From: Maridesulfovibrio frigidus DSM 17176 | Lineage (GTDB): Bacteria > Desulfobacterota > Desulfovibrionia > Desulfovibrionales > Desulfovibrionaceae | Reading direction: 5' to 3' | Assembly: GCF_000711735.1 (NCBI RefSeq) | Contig: NZ_JONL01000006.1 | Span: 1 to 64,000 of the forward strand | DNA: 64,000 bases | Part shown: positions 44,433 to 52,584 of the stretch, in pieces | Layout: each line of letters begins with the position of its first letter | Position numbering within the stretch: the first letter of the stretch is position 1 | The notes under the pieces: model-generated | The model's input: the letters and a program-made list of their open reading frames with translations, nothing else | What the model was told of the DNA's origin: nothing | Databases searched by the model: none | Program-made: the position numbers and the translations under genes

Positions 44433-44484
44433 GTTTCACTATATATTTTATAATTAAAATTCTCTACAAAACGAGGGATAATCG

Positions 44485-45231
44485 GTGCATAAAAAGTTTT
44501 TACCTATCTCCATTCTACTCATTGTACTTCTTGGACTCTCTGTCTCCGGGTACATGACTTCTCCTGAAAAGCAAAAAATTCCAGTACGAATTTTATTAAA
44601 AAACAGCGGTGGTAAAGTAATATTTGCACACACCAAGCACCTTAGAGAATACGAAATAGCCTGTGACAAGTGCCATCACGAACGGGCTGACAACGAATCA
44701 GAACCTCTCCCCTGCGGAACTTGTCACCCCAAAGAATTCGACAAAGAATTTACTCGCGATCATATTAATTCGTTTCCAGACAATACATATTGCGTGACCT
44801 GTCACCATGCAGAACTTGGTGAACTCAACTTCGACCACGAAGCTCATGAAGAATACGCTGAGGAAGATTGTCAGACATGTCACCACGGCCCAGATATTGA
44901 AGAAGAGCCGCAAAACTGTACCAATTGCCATACCAGTGCAGGCACCAAGGACATACCAAGCATCCGAAATGCTGCGCATGACCGCTGCGCGACTTGTCAT
45001 GAAGAACAGTTCGACGACGGGTTGAAAGGTTGTGACTCATGTCATAAAATAAAAGACATGAAACTATTTGAAGTTGATCCCACTCCTTGTAGTCAATGCC
45101 ATCAAAATGCCGATAAAGATCTGATTCCGAATCGTGTGGAGGCATTCCATGCCATGTGTATGGATTGTCATAAAGAGATTAAAAACGGCCCGTACAAAGA
45201 TAATGACTGTGACAAATGTCATTTAAGATAA
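44485..45231 (+). CDS. Decaheme c-type cytochrome of the Rnf complex
   Basis: The 248-aa protein has an N-terminal membrane/signal segment (residues 6-24) and ten CxxCH heme sites (CDKCH, CGTCH, CVTCH, CQTCH, CTNCH, CATCH, CDSCH, CSQCH, CMDCH, CDKCH), with several extra His pairs as in class III cytochromes. The start codon is GTG at 44485 with AGGGA seven bases before. Multiheme cytochromes lead the rnf operon in Desulfovibrio and some other anaerobes, where they probably link Rnf to the periplasmic cytochrome pool. The next gene begins right after the stop. Confidence 0.93.
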   Translation: MHKKFLPISILLIVLLGLSVSGYMTSPEKQKIPVRILLKNSGGKVIFAHTKHLREYEIACDKCHHERADNESEPLPCGTCHPKEFDKEFTRDHINSFPDNTYCVTCHHAELGELNFDHEAHEEYAEEDCQTCHHGPDIEEEPQNCTNCHTSAGTKDIPSIRNAAHDRCATCHEEQFDDGLKGCDSCHKIKDMKLFEVDPTPCSQCHQNADKDLIPNRVEAFHAMCMDCHKEIKNGPYKDNDCDKCHLR

Positions 45232-45247
45232 GGTGGATACAGTTACT

Positions 45248-46402
45248 ATGAACCCTATTTTCTCACTTACTCCATCAGAGCGCGGACCGGTACTGCGCAT
45301 CAGAGAGCAGGAACTCAGTTCTGCTCTTACCATATCTCTCGAGATAACAGGCCTTAAAACGCTTGTATCAAAGGGAGAACTCGTTGCGAAAGGTCAGCAA
45401 TTATGCGTTGACCCTGGCAATAAACTTCCAAGTGTACATTCTTCCATTTCAGGCAAGGTTCTTGATCTTAAGAATGACTTCATTCTCATCGAAGAAGAAG
45501 GCGACAGGTTAGCTGAGCCACTTCCATTTAATAGCTCAGACAGTGTTTCAATGCTCAGTGACTTGCGGGATGCCGGTATTGATGTGCGCGGTTTTAAACA
45601 AGGTTGCACTTTAATCATCAACGCGGTTCCTAAAGAATTTGGAATTGATGGGCACAGATTTCTGATTGAAGAATTCAATCACGTTATGAGCGAAGGACTG
45701 GACTACTTAAAGAAAGCCCTTTCGCCGATAGCGTCAGCCATTGCCGTACCTCGGGGCATGGCATGGACTCTCCCCGGATGCACAGGTCACGAGATTGATC
45801 CGGTATATCCTGCGGGACTGCCGCCGATGGTTGTCAAATCCGTAACAGGAAAAGAGCTGCCTCCGGATGTTTGTGTGATTGATGCCGCCACTCTGTACAG
45901 AATTGGGCGCACAGTTCACAGCAAACAACCTGTCACCGAGATTATGGTTAAAGTAGGCTCAACCCTGTTCCAAACTCCAGTAGGAACAACCGTAGGCCTA
46001 TTAACCCGTAAAGCTGGATTCAGCTTATCTGATGGAGACAGGGTCTTACTTGGCGGACCTTTATCGGGCCGTGCTGTTTACTCATTGAACCACGGGATTT
46101 CTGCATCCACGCAAGCGGTTACTGTCGTCTATGGCGGTGACGATCCAGTGGCAAAAGATTCACCCTGCGTAGGCTGCGGAGAATGCGTAATGAAATGTCC
46201 GGCCAGACTCATGCCGAATATGATTTCGCGCCACGCAGAATTTGGACTTTTTGAGAACACGCTTAATTATTTCATTGCATCATGTTTCGAATGCGGGCTT
46301 TGCGCATACTGGTGCACAGCTCAACGGCCGCTGCTACAGTACATAAGATTGGCGAAGAAAGAGCTTTTAGATAAACCGATACTCGAAGACCTTCGGAAGT
46401 AG
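45248..46402 (+). CDS. rnfC: Rnf complex subunit C
   Basis: The 384-aa protein has the RnfC N-terminal barrel-sandwich-like region (LVSKGELVAKGQQLC), the central NADH/FMN domain (with the GGPLSGRA loop) and two 4Fe-4S motifs, CVGCGECVMKCP and CFECGLCAYWC. It is peripheral, on the cytoplasmic side, and exchanges electrons with NAD(H). It lacks the long C-terminal repeat of enterobacterial RsxC. ATG 45248 is taken as start; GTG 45233 is an alternative. Confidence 0.93.
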   Translation: MNPIFSLTPSERGPVLRIREQELSSALTISLEITGLKTLVSKGELVAKGQQLCVDPGNKLPSVHSSISGKVLDLKNDFILIEEEGDRLAEPLPFNSSDSVSMLSDLRDAGIDVRGFKQGCTLIINAVPKEFGIDGHRFLIEEFNHVMSEGLDYLKKALSPIASAIAVPRGMAWTLPGCTGHEIDPVYPAGLPPMVVKSVTGKELPPDVCVIDAATLYRIGRTVHSKQPVTEIMVKVGSTLFQTPVGTTVGLLTRKAGFSLSDGDRVLLGGPLSGRAVYSLNHGISASTQAVTVVYGGDDPVAKDSPCVGCGECVMKCPARLMPNMISRHAEFGLFENTLNYFIASCFECGLCAYWCTAQRPLLQYIRLAKKELLDKPILEDLRK

Positions 46403-46404
46403 AT

Positions 46405-47379
46405 ATGAAACCGATTAGCGGATCTCCAGTTTTAACAGTTTCCAGCAGCCCGCACATTCATTGCGGTCGAACCATAAAGGGAACTTCCTTACAAATTTTG
46501 CTGGCTTTGTTGCCGGCAGCAGGCTTTGCCATTTGGCATAGTGGTATTCCAGCACTCAGGGTTCTAGCTCTGTCTTGCGTTGTTGCTGTAATTGCGGAAG
46601 CAGGATGCCTAAAACTCATGAAACGGAAAATTGAATCCGACAACTATACGGCTCTACTGTGTGGATTGATGTTTGGATTCCTGCTGCCACCAAGCAGTCC
46701 TTGGTGGATGGTTGCAGTTGGCAGTTCGCTCTCTGTTATAATAGGAAGAATGGTTTTCGGAGGTCTTGGCGGTGAACCTTTATGCGCACCGCTTGTAGGC
46801 TGGGCAATATGTAAAGTGTCATGGCCTGAACTTATGAACTTTGACATGAGCATGCTTACATCAGAACTCGCCTACCCACTAAGCCAGCTCCAGAATTTCG
46901 GCCCCGAAACTTTAGACGAATATTCATTGAAATCGCTTATCCTCGGATTCCAGCTAGGAGGATCCGGTGCTGCCCAGTCAGGCGCAATCCTTCTTGGAGG
47001 ACTATACCTGATCAGTCGTAAAATCATTAGAATTGACATTCCACTAGCATTCGTTGGCGGAATATCAGTTGCTGCTGCATTATTTTACACAATGTCGCCT
47101 GTTGATTATGCACTGCCAGTTTATCACATTTTATGTGGGTCCACCTTGTTCGGAGCTTTCTTCCTCGCAACAGACAGTTCATCCTCTCCTGTGGGCCATA
47201 TAGCTATGATCGCATATGGATTCACAGCCGGAATTTTAGTTATAATTATCCGAGTCTACGGCGCGTATCCAGATGGAGTTCCATTCGCAATACTTCTTGC
47301 AAACTTAATGACTCCACTCTTTGAAAAGATCAGGCCGAAACCTTTCGGCGGAATTACTAACGTCCACTTGCAGAGATAG
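46405..47379 (+). CDS. rnfD: Rnf complex subunit D (flavinylation site absent)
   Basis: The 324-aa integral membrane protein has about nine or ten TMs and typical RnfD sequences (ALLCGLMFGFLLPPSSPWW, GVPFAILLANLMTPLFEKI). The segment SGATPL, whose Thr normally carries covalent FMN, aligns with ELAYPL (Tyr157), and the ATDPVTSP-like motif reads ATDSSSSP. RnfD here may lack covalent FMN. It starts two bases after rnfC. Confidence 0.9.
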   Translation: MKPISGSPVLTVSSSPHIHCGRTIKGTSLQILLALLPAAGFAIWHSGIPALRVLALSCVVAVIAEAGCLKLMKRKIESDNYTALLCGLMFGFLLPPSSPWWMVAVGSSLSVIIGRMVFGGLGGEPLCAPLVGWAICKVSWPELMNFDMSMLTSELAYPLSQLQNFGPETLDEYSLKSLILGFQLGGSGAAQSGAILLGGLYLISRKIIRIDIPLAFVGGISVAAALFYTMSPVDYALPVYHILCGSTLFGAFFLATDSSSSPVGHIAMIAYGFTAGILVIIIRVYGAYPDGVPFAILLANLMTPLFEKIRPKPFGGITNVHLQR

Positions 47380-47382
47380 TTT

Positions 47383-47970
47383 ATGAACGAAATAATAAAA
47401 ATGATCGTAGTTCTTTCACTCATATGTGGCTTGTCCGGTTTCACACTTGCCACATTAAAAGAAGCGACAAACGATAAAATAGAAGAACAGGTGCTGACCT
47501 ATGTTCAAGGCCCGGCAATCAATGATGTGCTGGTCGGATATGACAATTCTCCAGTTAAGGATCGTAAGAAATTCGACATACCGGGAACAGATCAACAGGT
47601 AACTGTTTTTCCCGCGCTGAAAGATGGTAAGCTTTTCGGAGTGGCTCTTGAAACTTTCGCTAAAGGATATGGCGGAAATGTAGGAGTCATGGTCGGGTTC
47701 AATATCGATGGAATCAACCTGAACGGCATAGGCATTACGACTATGAAAGAAACTCCCGGCATTGGTGCAAGGGTTGCAGAACAAGGATTTACCAAGCAAT
47801 TCAATGGACACCCTGCTGAAGTAGAACTTTCAGCCAAGGGAGGTGATATTGATGGAATTTCAGGAGCAACCATTTCATCTACAGCGTCAGTTGAAGCAGT
47901 GAAGCAAGCTATAAATATTTTTGGGCTGATTAAACCGCAGCTAGCCACGGCATGGACAAAGGGGTCTTAA
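47383..47970 (+). CDS. rnfG: Rnf complex subunit G
   Basis: The 195-aa protein has an N-terminal membrane anchor and the FMN-binding domain with flavinylation motif SGATISSTAS; Thr163 is the expected FMN attachment point, served by ApbE (not encoded in this window). It carries electrons on the periplasmic side. It starts three bases after rnfD. Confidence 0.92.
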   Translation: MNEIIKMIVVLSLICGLSGFTLATLKEATNDKIEEQVLTYVQGPAINDVLVGYDNSPVKDRKKFDIPGTDQQVTVFPALKDGKLFGVALETFAKGYGGNVGVMVGFNIDGINLNGIGITTMKETPGIGARVAEQGFTKQFNGHPAEVELSAKGGDIDGISGATISSTASVEAVKQAINIFGLIKPQLATAWTKGS

Positions 47971-47972
47971 TA

Positions 47973-48638
47973 ATGAGTAGATTATGGAAAGAATTTTCTA
48001 AAGGTTTATGGACTGACCTGCCTCCTTTTAAAATCGTACTCGGCCTCTGCCCTGTTCTGGCAGTAACCAAAACGGCTGATAACGGATTTGGAATGGGACT
48101 GGCCGTTATCTTTGTTCTGACTCTTTCAAATGTTTTTGTTTCCGCTGTCAGAAAAATTATTCCTGCGAAAGTTCGTATCGCATGCTTCATTGTTATTGCG
48201 GCTTCACTCGTAGTGGTTGTTGAACTGCTAATGCAGGCTTATGCTTACCCACTCTATCAACAACTGGGTATTTTCGTTCCGCTCATTGTTGTTAACTGTA
48301 TTATTCTCGGGCGCGCAGAGGCTTTCGCATCCAAAAACACAGTTCTCCTTTCAGCCGCAGACGGATTCGGAATGGGCGTTGGTTTTACCATGTCGCTGAC
48401 TTTCCTAGGTGGACTGCGTGAACTTTTCGGATACGGAACGCTTTTCGGCAGTCAGATAATGCCTGAATCGTTCAAACCTTTCAGCTTCATGATCGAAGCA
48501 CCGGGAGCATTTGTATGCCTCGGAATAGTTCTGGCTGGAATGAACGCATTCACCAACAGACAAAGACGTAAAAAAGGGCTGGCAGTTCTCGATAACCCAA
48601 CCCATGATTGCAAAACCTGCGGCCTTTGCGGTCATTAG
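47973..48638 (+). CDS. rnfE: Rnf complex subunit E
   Basis: The 221-aa integral membrane protein of the RnfA/E family has six hydrophobic segments and conserved cysteines in the membrane (GLCPVLAVT, VNCIILGRAEAFA) that bind a membrane Fe-S centre with RnfA. It has a C-terminal CKTCGLCGH tail. Start ATG 47973 follows AAGGGG by eight bases, directly after the rnfG stop. Confidence 0.92.
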   Translation: MSRLWKEFSKGLWTDLPPFKIVLGLCPVLAVTKTADNGFGMGLAVIFVLTLSNVFVSAVRKIIPAKVRIACFIVIAASLVVVVELLMQAYAYPLYQQLGIFVPLIVVNCIILGRAEAFASKNTVLLSAADGFGMGVGFTMSLTFLGGLRELFGYGTLFGSQIMPESFKPFSFMIEAPGAFVCLGIVLAGMNAFTNRQRRKKGLAVLDNPTHDCKTCGLCGH

Positions 48639-48651
48639 GAAGGAATAGATT

Positions 48652-49227
48652 ATGAAAGATTTTTTCCTACTTTTCGTATCAGCCATCTTTGTAAACAACA
48701 TTGTTCTGGCTCAATACTTAGGTAACTGCCCTTTCATCGGTACATCCAAAAAGATTTCCGTAGCGGTCGGCATGGGTAGCGCGGTTGTTTTTGTTGCGAC
48801 CATGGCAGCGTCCATAACATGGGCCGTTCAAGAATATCTGCTGGACCCTCTAGGGCTGCAATATCTGCAAACTTTGACATTCATTCTGGTCATCGCCGCT
48901 CTCGTTCAGTTTGTGGAAATGTTTCTAAAAAAAGCAGTGCCTCCGCTATACAAAGCACTAGGTATATTTCTGCCACTGATCACCACAAACTGCGCAGTTA
49001 TGGGTATTGCCATTATCTGTCAGCGCGAAGAATTTACTTTCGGTAAAACGGTAGCCTTCTCGTTCGCATCAGGACTCGGCTTCATGATGGCTCTTATTGT
49101 TCTATCTGCAATCAGAGAAAAGATTGAAGTCTCGAGAGTCCCCAAAGCCATGCAGGGAACCCCCATCGCATTGATCATGGCAGGACTTATGTCCTTAGCC
49201 TTTTTTGCGTTTAAAGGGATGATATAA
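48652..49227 (+). CDS. rnfA: Rnf complex subunit A
   Basis: The 191-aa integral membrane protein has about six TMs and the RnfA signatures VNNIVLAQYLGNCPFIG and TTNCAVMG, whose cysteines bind the Fe-S cluster shared with RnfE. AGGAAGGA precedes the ATG. Its stop (TAATG) overlaps a 10-codon mini-ORF that leads into rnfB. Confidence 0.93.
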   Translation: MKDFFLLFVSAIFVNNIVLAQYLGNCPFIGTSKKISVAVGMGSAVVFVATMAASITWAVQEYLLDPLGLQYLQTLTFILVIAALVQFVEMFLKKAVPPLYKALGIFLPLITTNCAVMGIAIICQREEFTFGKTVAFSFASGLGFMMALIVLSAIREKIEVSRVPKAMQGTPIALIMAGLMSLAFFAFKGMI

Positions 49228-49259
49228 TGCCAACAGAATACACAGGCAAAGTTAAATGA
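49227..49259 (+). CDS. 10-codon mini-ORF coupling rnfA to rnfB
   Basis: MPTEYTGKVK starts within the rnfA stop (TAATG) with AAAGGGA at good spacing and stops at ATGA overlapping the rnfB start. rnfB itself has no obvious ribosome site. Terminating ribosomes could hand over to rnfB. It may not make a functional peptide. Confidence 0.5.
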   Translation: MPTEYTGKVK

Positions 49260-51364
49260 TTACATCATCAATACTTGTTCTTTTCGGACTGGGATTCACA
49301 GCGGCGGTAATTCTCGCTGTGGCTTCAAAAGTTCTACATGTGAAAGAAGATCCTAGAATAGCACAACTTGAAGACGCACTGCCCGGTGTAAACTGCGGCG
49401 GTTGCGGATATGCGGGTTGCGCTGGCGCAGCTAATGCTGTTGTCGAAGGAAAATCCGGGTCTAACGTATGTGTTATCGGCGGTCTTGATACAGCAAAAGC
49501 AGTCGCCGCGGTCATGGGACTTGAGGTTCTCGAAGCTGAGCCGGACCTTGCTTTCAGGGACTGCACAGGCGGAGAAAGGGCCGAAGATCTTTTCACATAC
49601 GAGGGGGCCGGAGATTGCCGCGCGCAGGCCCTTTTATACAAAGGTAGTAAAACCTGTCCCGAAGGTTGCCTCGGGCTTGGCACATGCGTAGCAGTATGTC
49701 CATTTGACGCAATTCACATGGGACCGGAAGGCCTGCCTGTGGTAGATCCGCTTGCTTGCAGATCATGTAAAAAATGCGTGGATGCATGCCCCCGCAATGT
49801 TCTCTCCATTATTTCAATGACCGAAAGACTTATGCATCAGGAAGAAGTTAACGACTGCCTTGCCCCGTGCCGGCAAAAGTGCCCGGGACAGATTAATATT
49901 CCTAAATACATAGAGCTTGCTGGCAAAGGAGACTACGCAGGAGCCATTCACACCTTACGCGAACGCAATCCCCTGCTCCTTGTGTGTGGGCGTGTATGCC
50001 CTCGCCCGTGCGAGGCGGACTGCCGCAGAGCGCATGTAGACGAACCTGTAGCTATAAACATGATTAAGCGTTTTGTTGCCGACTGGGAGCTAAAAAACAA
50101 TCTGCGCCTTGAAATACCTTGCGCACGTGAGACCGGTCATAAAGTAGCGGTAATAGGCGGAGGACCGGCAGGACTTTCATGTGCATTCTTTTTACGCAGA
50201 CTTGGGCATAGCCCGACAATTTTCGAATCTATGCCTGAGCTTGGCGGTCAGCTTCGTTACGGCATACCGGAATACAGACTTCCCAAGAAAGACCTTGCAT
50301 GGGAAATTCAGGGAATCCTTGATCTTGGAATTGAAGTCCACACAGAAAAGAATTTCGGCGTTGACTTTACCACAGAGAGTTTAGAGAAAGAAGGCTTTGA
50401 AGCTTTCTTCATAGGACTTGGAGCATGGGCCAGCGGCACACTCAGAATTGAGGGTGAAGAATCTGTGGGTGTACTTAGCGGAACAGAATTACTCACGGGA
50501 GTAGGACTTAACGAAGCTCCGGAAATAGGTCCCAAAGTTTTAGTTGTAGGTGGTGGTAATACCGCCATCGACACGGCTCGGACGAGCATTCGTTTAGGAT
50601 GTGATGTAACTATAGTCTACCGCAGAACCCGCAACGAAATGCCCGCGAATATAGAAGAAATTGAAGGAGCAGAAGACGAGGGTGTTAAATTCATATTCCT
50701 CACAGCTCCAACCAAGGTTATTGCCGATGAAAATGGGTGCGCAACTCACCTTGAATGTATAAAAATGAAACTAGGCGAACCAGATGAATCGGGTCGCCGC
50801 AGGCCTAACCCGATTGAAGGCTCTGAAGTACAATATTCAGCAGACACAATCATAGCCGCGATCGGTCAAAAACCGTCACTATCATGTTTCTATTCAGAAG
50901 ATTCAGACCAGTGCCCACTAGACTTCACACGCTGGAGAACAGTAAATGCTAACCCTGACACCTTGCAGACAGCAGTTGAAAACGTCTTCACAGGCGGCGA
51001 TCTCTTTAGTGGACCTGATCTTGTTATATCAGCTGTGGGAGCAGGACGAAGAGCAGCCCGTTCAATCCACCACCTGCTAACAACGGGAGAAATACCTGTA
51101 GCGGACAATATTGCTCGCCAGCTTATTCCGTACACACTGTTTAAAGATGTTGACGGAGTTATCAATAAAGACCGCTCATCTATGCCTCACCTTTGCGAAG
51201 GAGATCATAGAACGTCTACGTTCAGCGAAGTCGAGGGAGCTTTATCCGAAGAACAGCTTAAGATCGAAACTGCACGCTGCTTACGCTGCGGCCTTATTTG
51301 CTATGATAGAGATATCCCACTTGCAGATGTAAAAACCGAACGAGTTGGAGAAAAGGTTGAATAG
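49256..51364 (+). CDS. rnfB: RnfB fused to a GltD/NfnB-like flavoprotein
   Basis: The 702-aa protein starts with a membrane anchor (residues 4-24) and the RnfB Fe-S domain (LPGVNCGGCGYAGC, then two 4Fe-4S ferredoxin motifs CLGLGTCVAVCP and CRSCKKCVDACP). From about residue 200 it continues as the small subunit of glutamate synthase: Cys-rich helical domain (CLAPCRQKCPGQINIP, CGRVCPRPCEADC), FAD motif VAVIGGGPAGLSC and NAD(P) motif VLVVGGGNTAIDTA, ending with CLRCGLICYD. It probably lets ferredoxin and NAD(P)H electrons meet directly at Rnf. Similar fusions occur in other Desulfovibrio rnf operons, as far as I recall. Confidence 0.92.
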   Translation: MITSSILVLFGLGFTAAVILAVASKVLHVKEDPRIAQLEDALPGVNCGGCGYAGCAGAANAVVEGKSGSNVCVIGGLDTAKAVAAVMGLEVLEAEPDLAFRDCTGGERAEDLFTYEGAGDCRAQALLYKGSKTCPEGCLGLGTCVAVCPFDAIHMGPEGLPVVDPLACRSCKKCVDACPRNVLSIISMTERLMHQEEVNDCLAPCRQKCPGQINIPKYIELAGKGDYAGAIHTLRERNPLLLVCGRVCPRPCEADCRRAHVDEPVAINMIKRFVADWELKNNLRLEIPCARETGHKVAVIGGGPAGLSCAFFLRRLGHSPTIFESMPELGGQLRYGIPEYRLPKKDLAWEIQGILDLGIEVHTEKNFGVDFTTESLEKEGFEAFFIGLGAWASGTLRIEGEESVGVLSGTELLTGVGLNEAPEIGPKVLVVGGGNTAIDTARTSIRLGCDVTIVYRRTRNEMPANIEEIEGAEDEGVKFIFLTAPTKVIADENGCATHLECIKMKLGEPDESGRRRPNPIEGSEVQYSADTIIAAIGQKPSLSCFYSEDSDQCPLDFTRWRTVNANPDTLQTAVENVFTGGDLFSGPDLVISAVGAGRRAARSIHHLLTTGEIPVADNIARQLIPYTLFKDVDGVINKDRSSMPHLCEGDHRTSTFSEVEGALSEEQLKIETARCLRCGLICYDRDIPLADVKTERVGEKVE

Positions 51365-51712
51365 CTTCAGCAGTGTATTGAAATAACTGTGTGCAAACTA
51401 TATCCATGCGAGAAGTACGAGAAAAATAAATAAGGTTTGGAAAGATACCCGTAAAGGATATTAGCTTACTAAACTCAAATTTATGGTTCTAAAAGGCTGG
51501 TAATATTTGATCTGGCAAGAATATAAACAGAAACGCAACACAGACATCTACTTGCTATAGAAACCTTTCTGTTCATAATTGTGCCAATCTTATCCGGCAG
51601 TGGCTAGCTGTTAGTTTGTATGACAGATCTAATTTATCTAAGTAGAGATTCTCTACACTTTAATTTCCAACATCCAAACACTTCTTTTAATTCATTCAAC
51701 TCATACAGAGCA
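51365..51712. other. Intergenic region after rnfB
   Basis: About 350 AT-rich bases separate rnfB from the next terminator. No gene is supported. It contains a perfect 7+1+7 palindrome GTAGAGATTCTCTAC (51642-51656) without a T-run, a possible protein site. apbE, sometimes next to rnf, is not here. Confidence 0.4.
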
Positions 51713-51748
51713 CAAAAAAAGGCGCGAAGAGCAAATGCTCTTCGCGCC
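51713..51748 (-). terminator. Strong intrinsic terminator
   Basis: A perfect 12-bp stem GGCGCGAAGAGC/GCTCTTCGCGCC with a four-base loop is followed on the minus strand by eight T. It ends the coiled-coil membrane protein gene. Confidence 0.95.
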
Positions 51749-51771
51749 TAAACTTTGAAATTTCAAAGTTA

Positions 51772-52227
51772 TTATTTCTGGAGGCCGCCCTGAACGTCTT
51801 TGAGCAATTCCTGAACCTGAGCAAGTTTAGCCTGCTCTTCAGGAGTTAGCTGCTGACTGATGTAACCAGCTTTCTGGGTCATTTCTTCGATCATGCCGTC
51901 CATAATAATATGTCTTGTCTTCAAAGGAAGTTTTTCTAATTCAACAATTCTAGTGTCGACTGTTGCCATCTGAGTATTAAGAGTTGCAACCTCTCCGCGA
52001 ACGCTTTGAAGATCTTTTACTTCAGTGGTCAAGCTGCTGAGGTTCTGATTTAGTCCGTAGAAAAATACTACGAGAAGTACAATCGCCATAAAAGATATGA
52101 TGACTGCTACTTTACCCATGTCTTTTTGAGCTGTGTCACCGATGCCAGCTGCGAATTCCTGTTCTGTGGATTCTTCTTTAGTCTGGTAATCTTCCATCTG
52201 GTGAACTTTTTCAGTTGCTGCGCTCAT
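51772..52227 (-). CDS. Single-TM coiled-coil membrane protein
   Basis: The 151-aa protein has an acidic cytoplasmic N-terminus, a membrane helix at about residues 41-62 (VAVIISFMAIVLLVVFFYGL) and a heptad-rich segment behind it (LSSLTTEVKDLQSVRGEVATL). AGGAGG precedes ATG 52227 by eight bases; the frame runs to 52251. Monocistronic with a strong terminator. Family not recognised. Confidence 0.7.
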   Translation of the reverse strand: MSAATEKVHQMEDYQTKEESTEQEFAAGIGDTAQKDMGKVAVIISFMAIVLLVVFFYGLNQNLSSLTTEVKDLQSVRGEVATLNTQMATVDTRIVELEKLPLKTRHIIMDGMIEEMTQKAGYISQQLTPEEQAKLAQVQELLKDVQGGLQK

Positions 52228-52584
52228 TTCTATTTCCTCCTGAATGATCATGTTTAAATCGAAAAGACAATATACTTGAAGGATGACTTCAAATCAAGAA
52301 AATATCTAAATTAAAAAAATATTCTCACATCCTCAAATTCAAATAATTAAGTCTCATAAATCACTACTTTCTGCAACTCTTTGAGGCTCTTTAAACAAGA
52401 TTTTATGCATATTTTTTAGAACCATATGCACTTAAAGTTCACTAAGTAACCACGACACTCTCATATCTGCCGCTTCGTAAACTTATTGTATATTATTGAT
52501 TCCACTGGCCCGTGAATTGCATTCAACCACTATAGATAATTAACTATGGAAAATATTACTCTATTAAAATTTCAGGAGCATTAA
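52228..52584. other. Intergenic region between divergent coiled-coil genes
   Basis: This 357-base AT-rich stretch has no gene. It holds the sigma-54-like promoter at 52506-52521 for the gene at 52585 and, towards 52230, the unseen promoter of the minus-strand gene. Confidence 0.45.
52506..52521 (+). promoter_or_regulatory. Sigma-54-like promoter (-24/-12)
   Basis: TGGCCCGTGAATTGCA matches the consensus TGGCAC-N5-TTGCA with one change and the exact ten-base spacing between GG and GC. It lies 64 bases before the ATG of the next gene. Confidence 0.6.

Noticed and set aside
50890-51165. Antisense frames within rnfB and other Fe-S genes
   Set aside because: They overlap strongly supported coding sequence and lack start signals.
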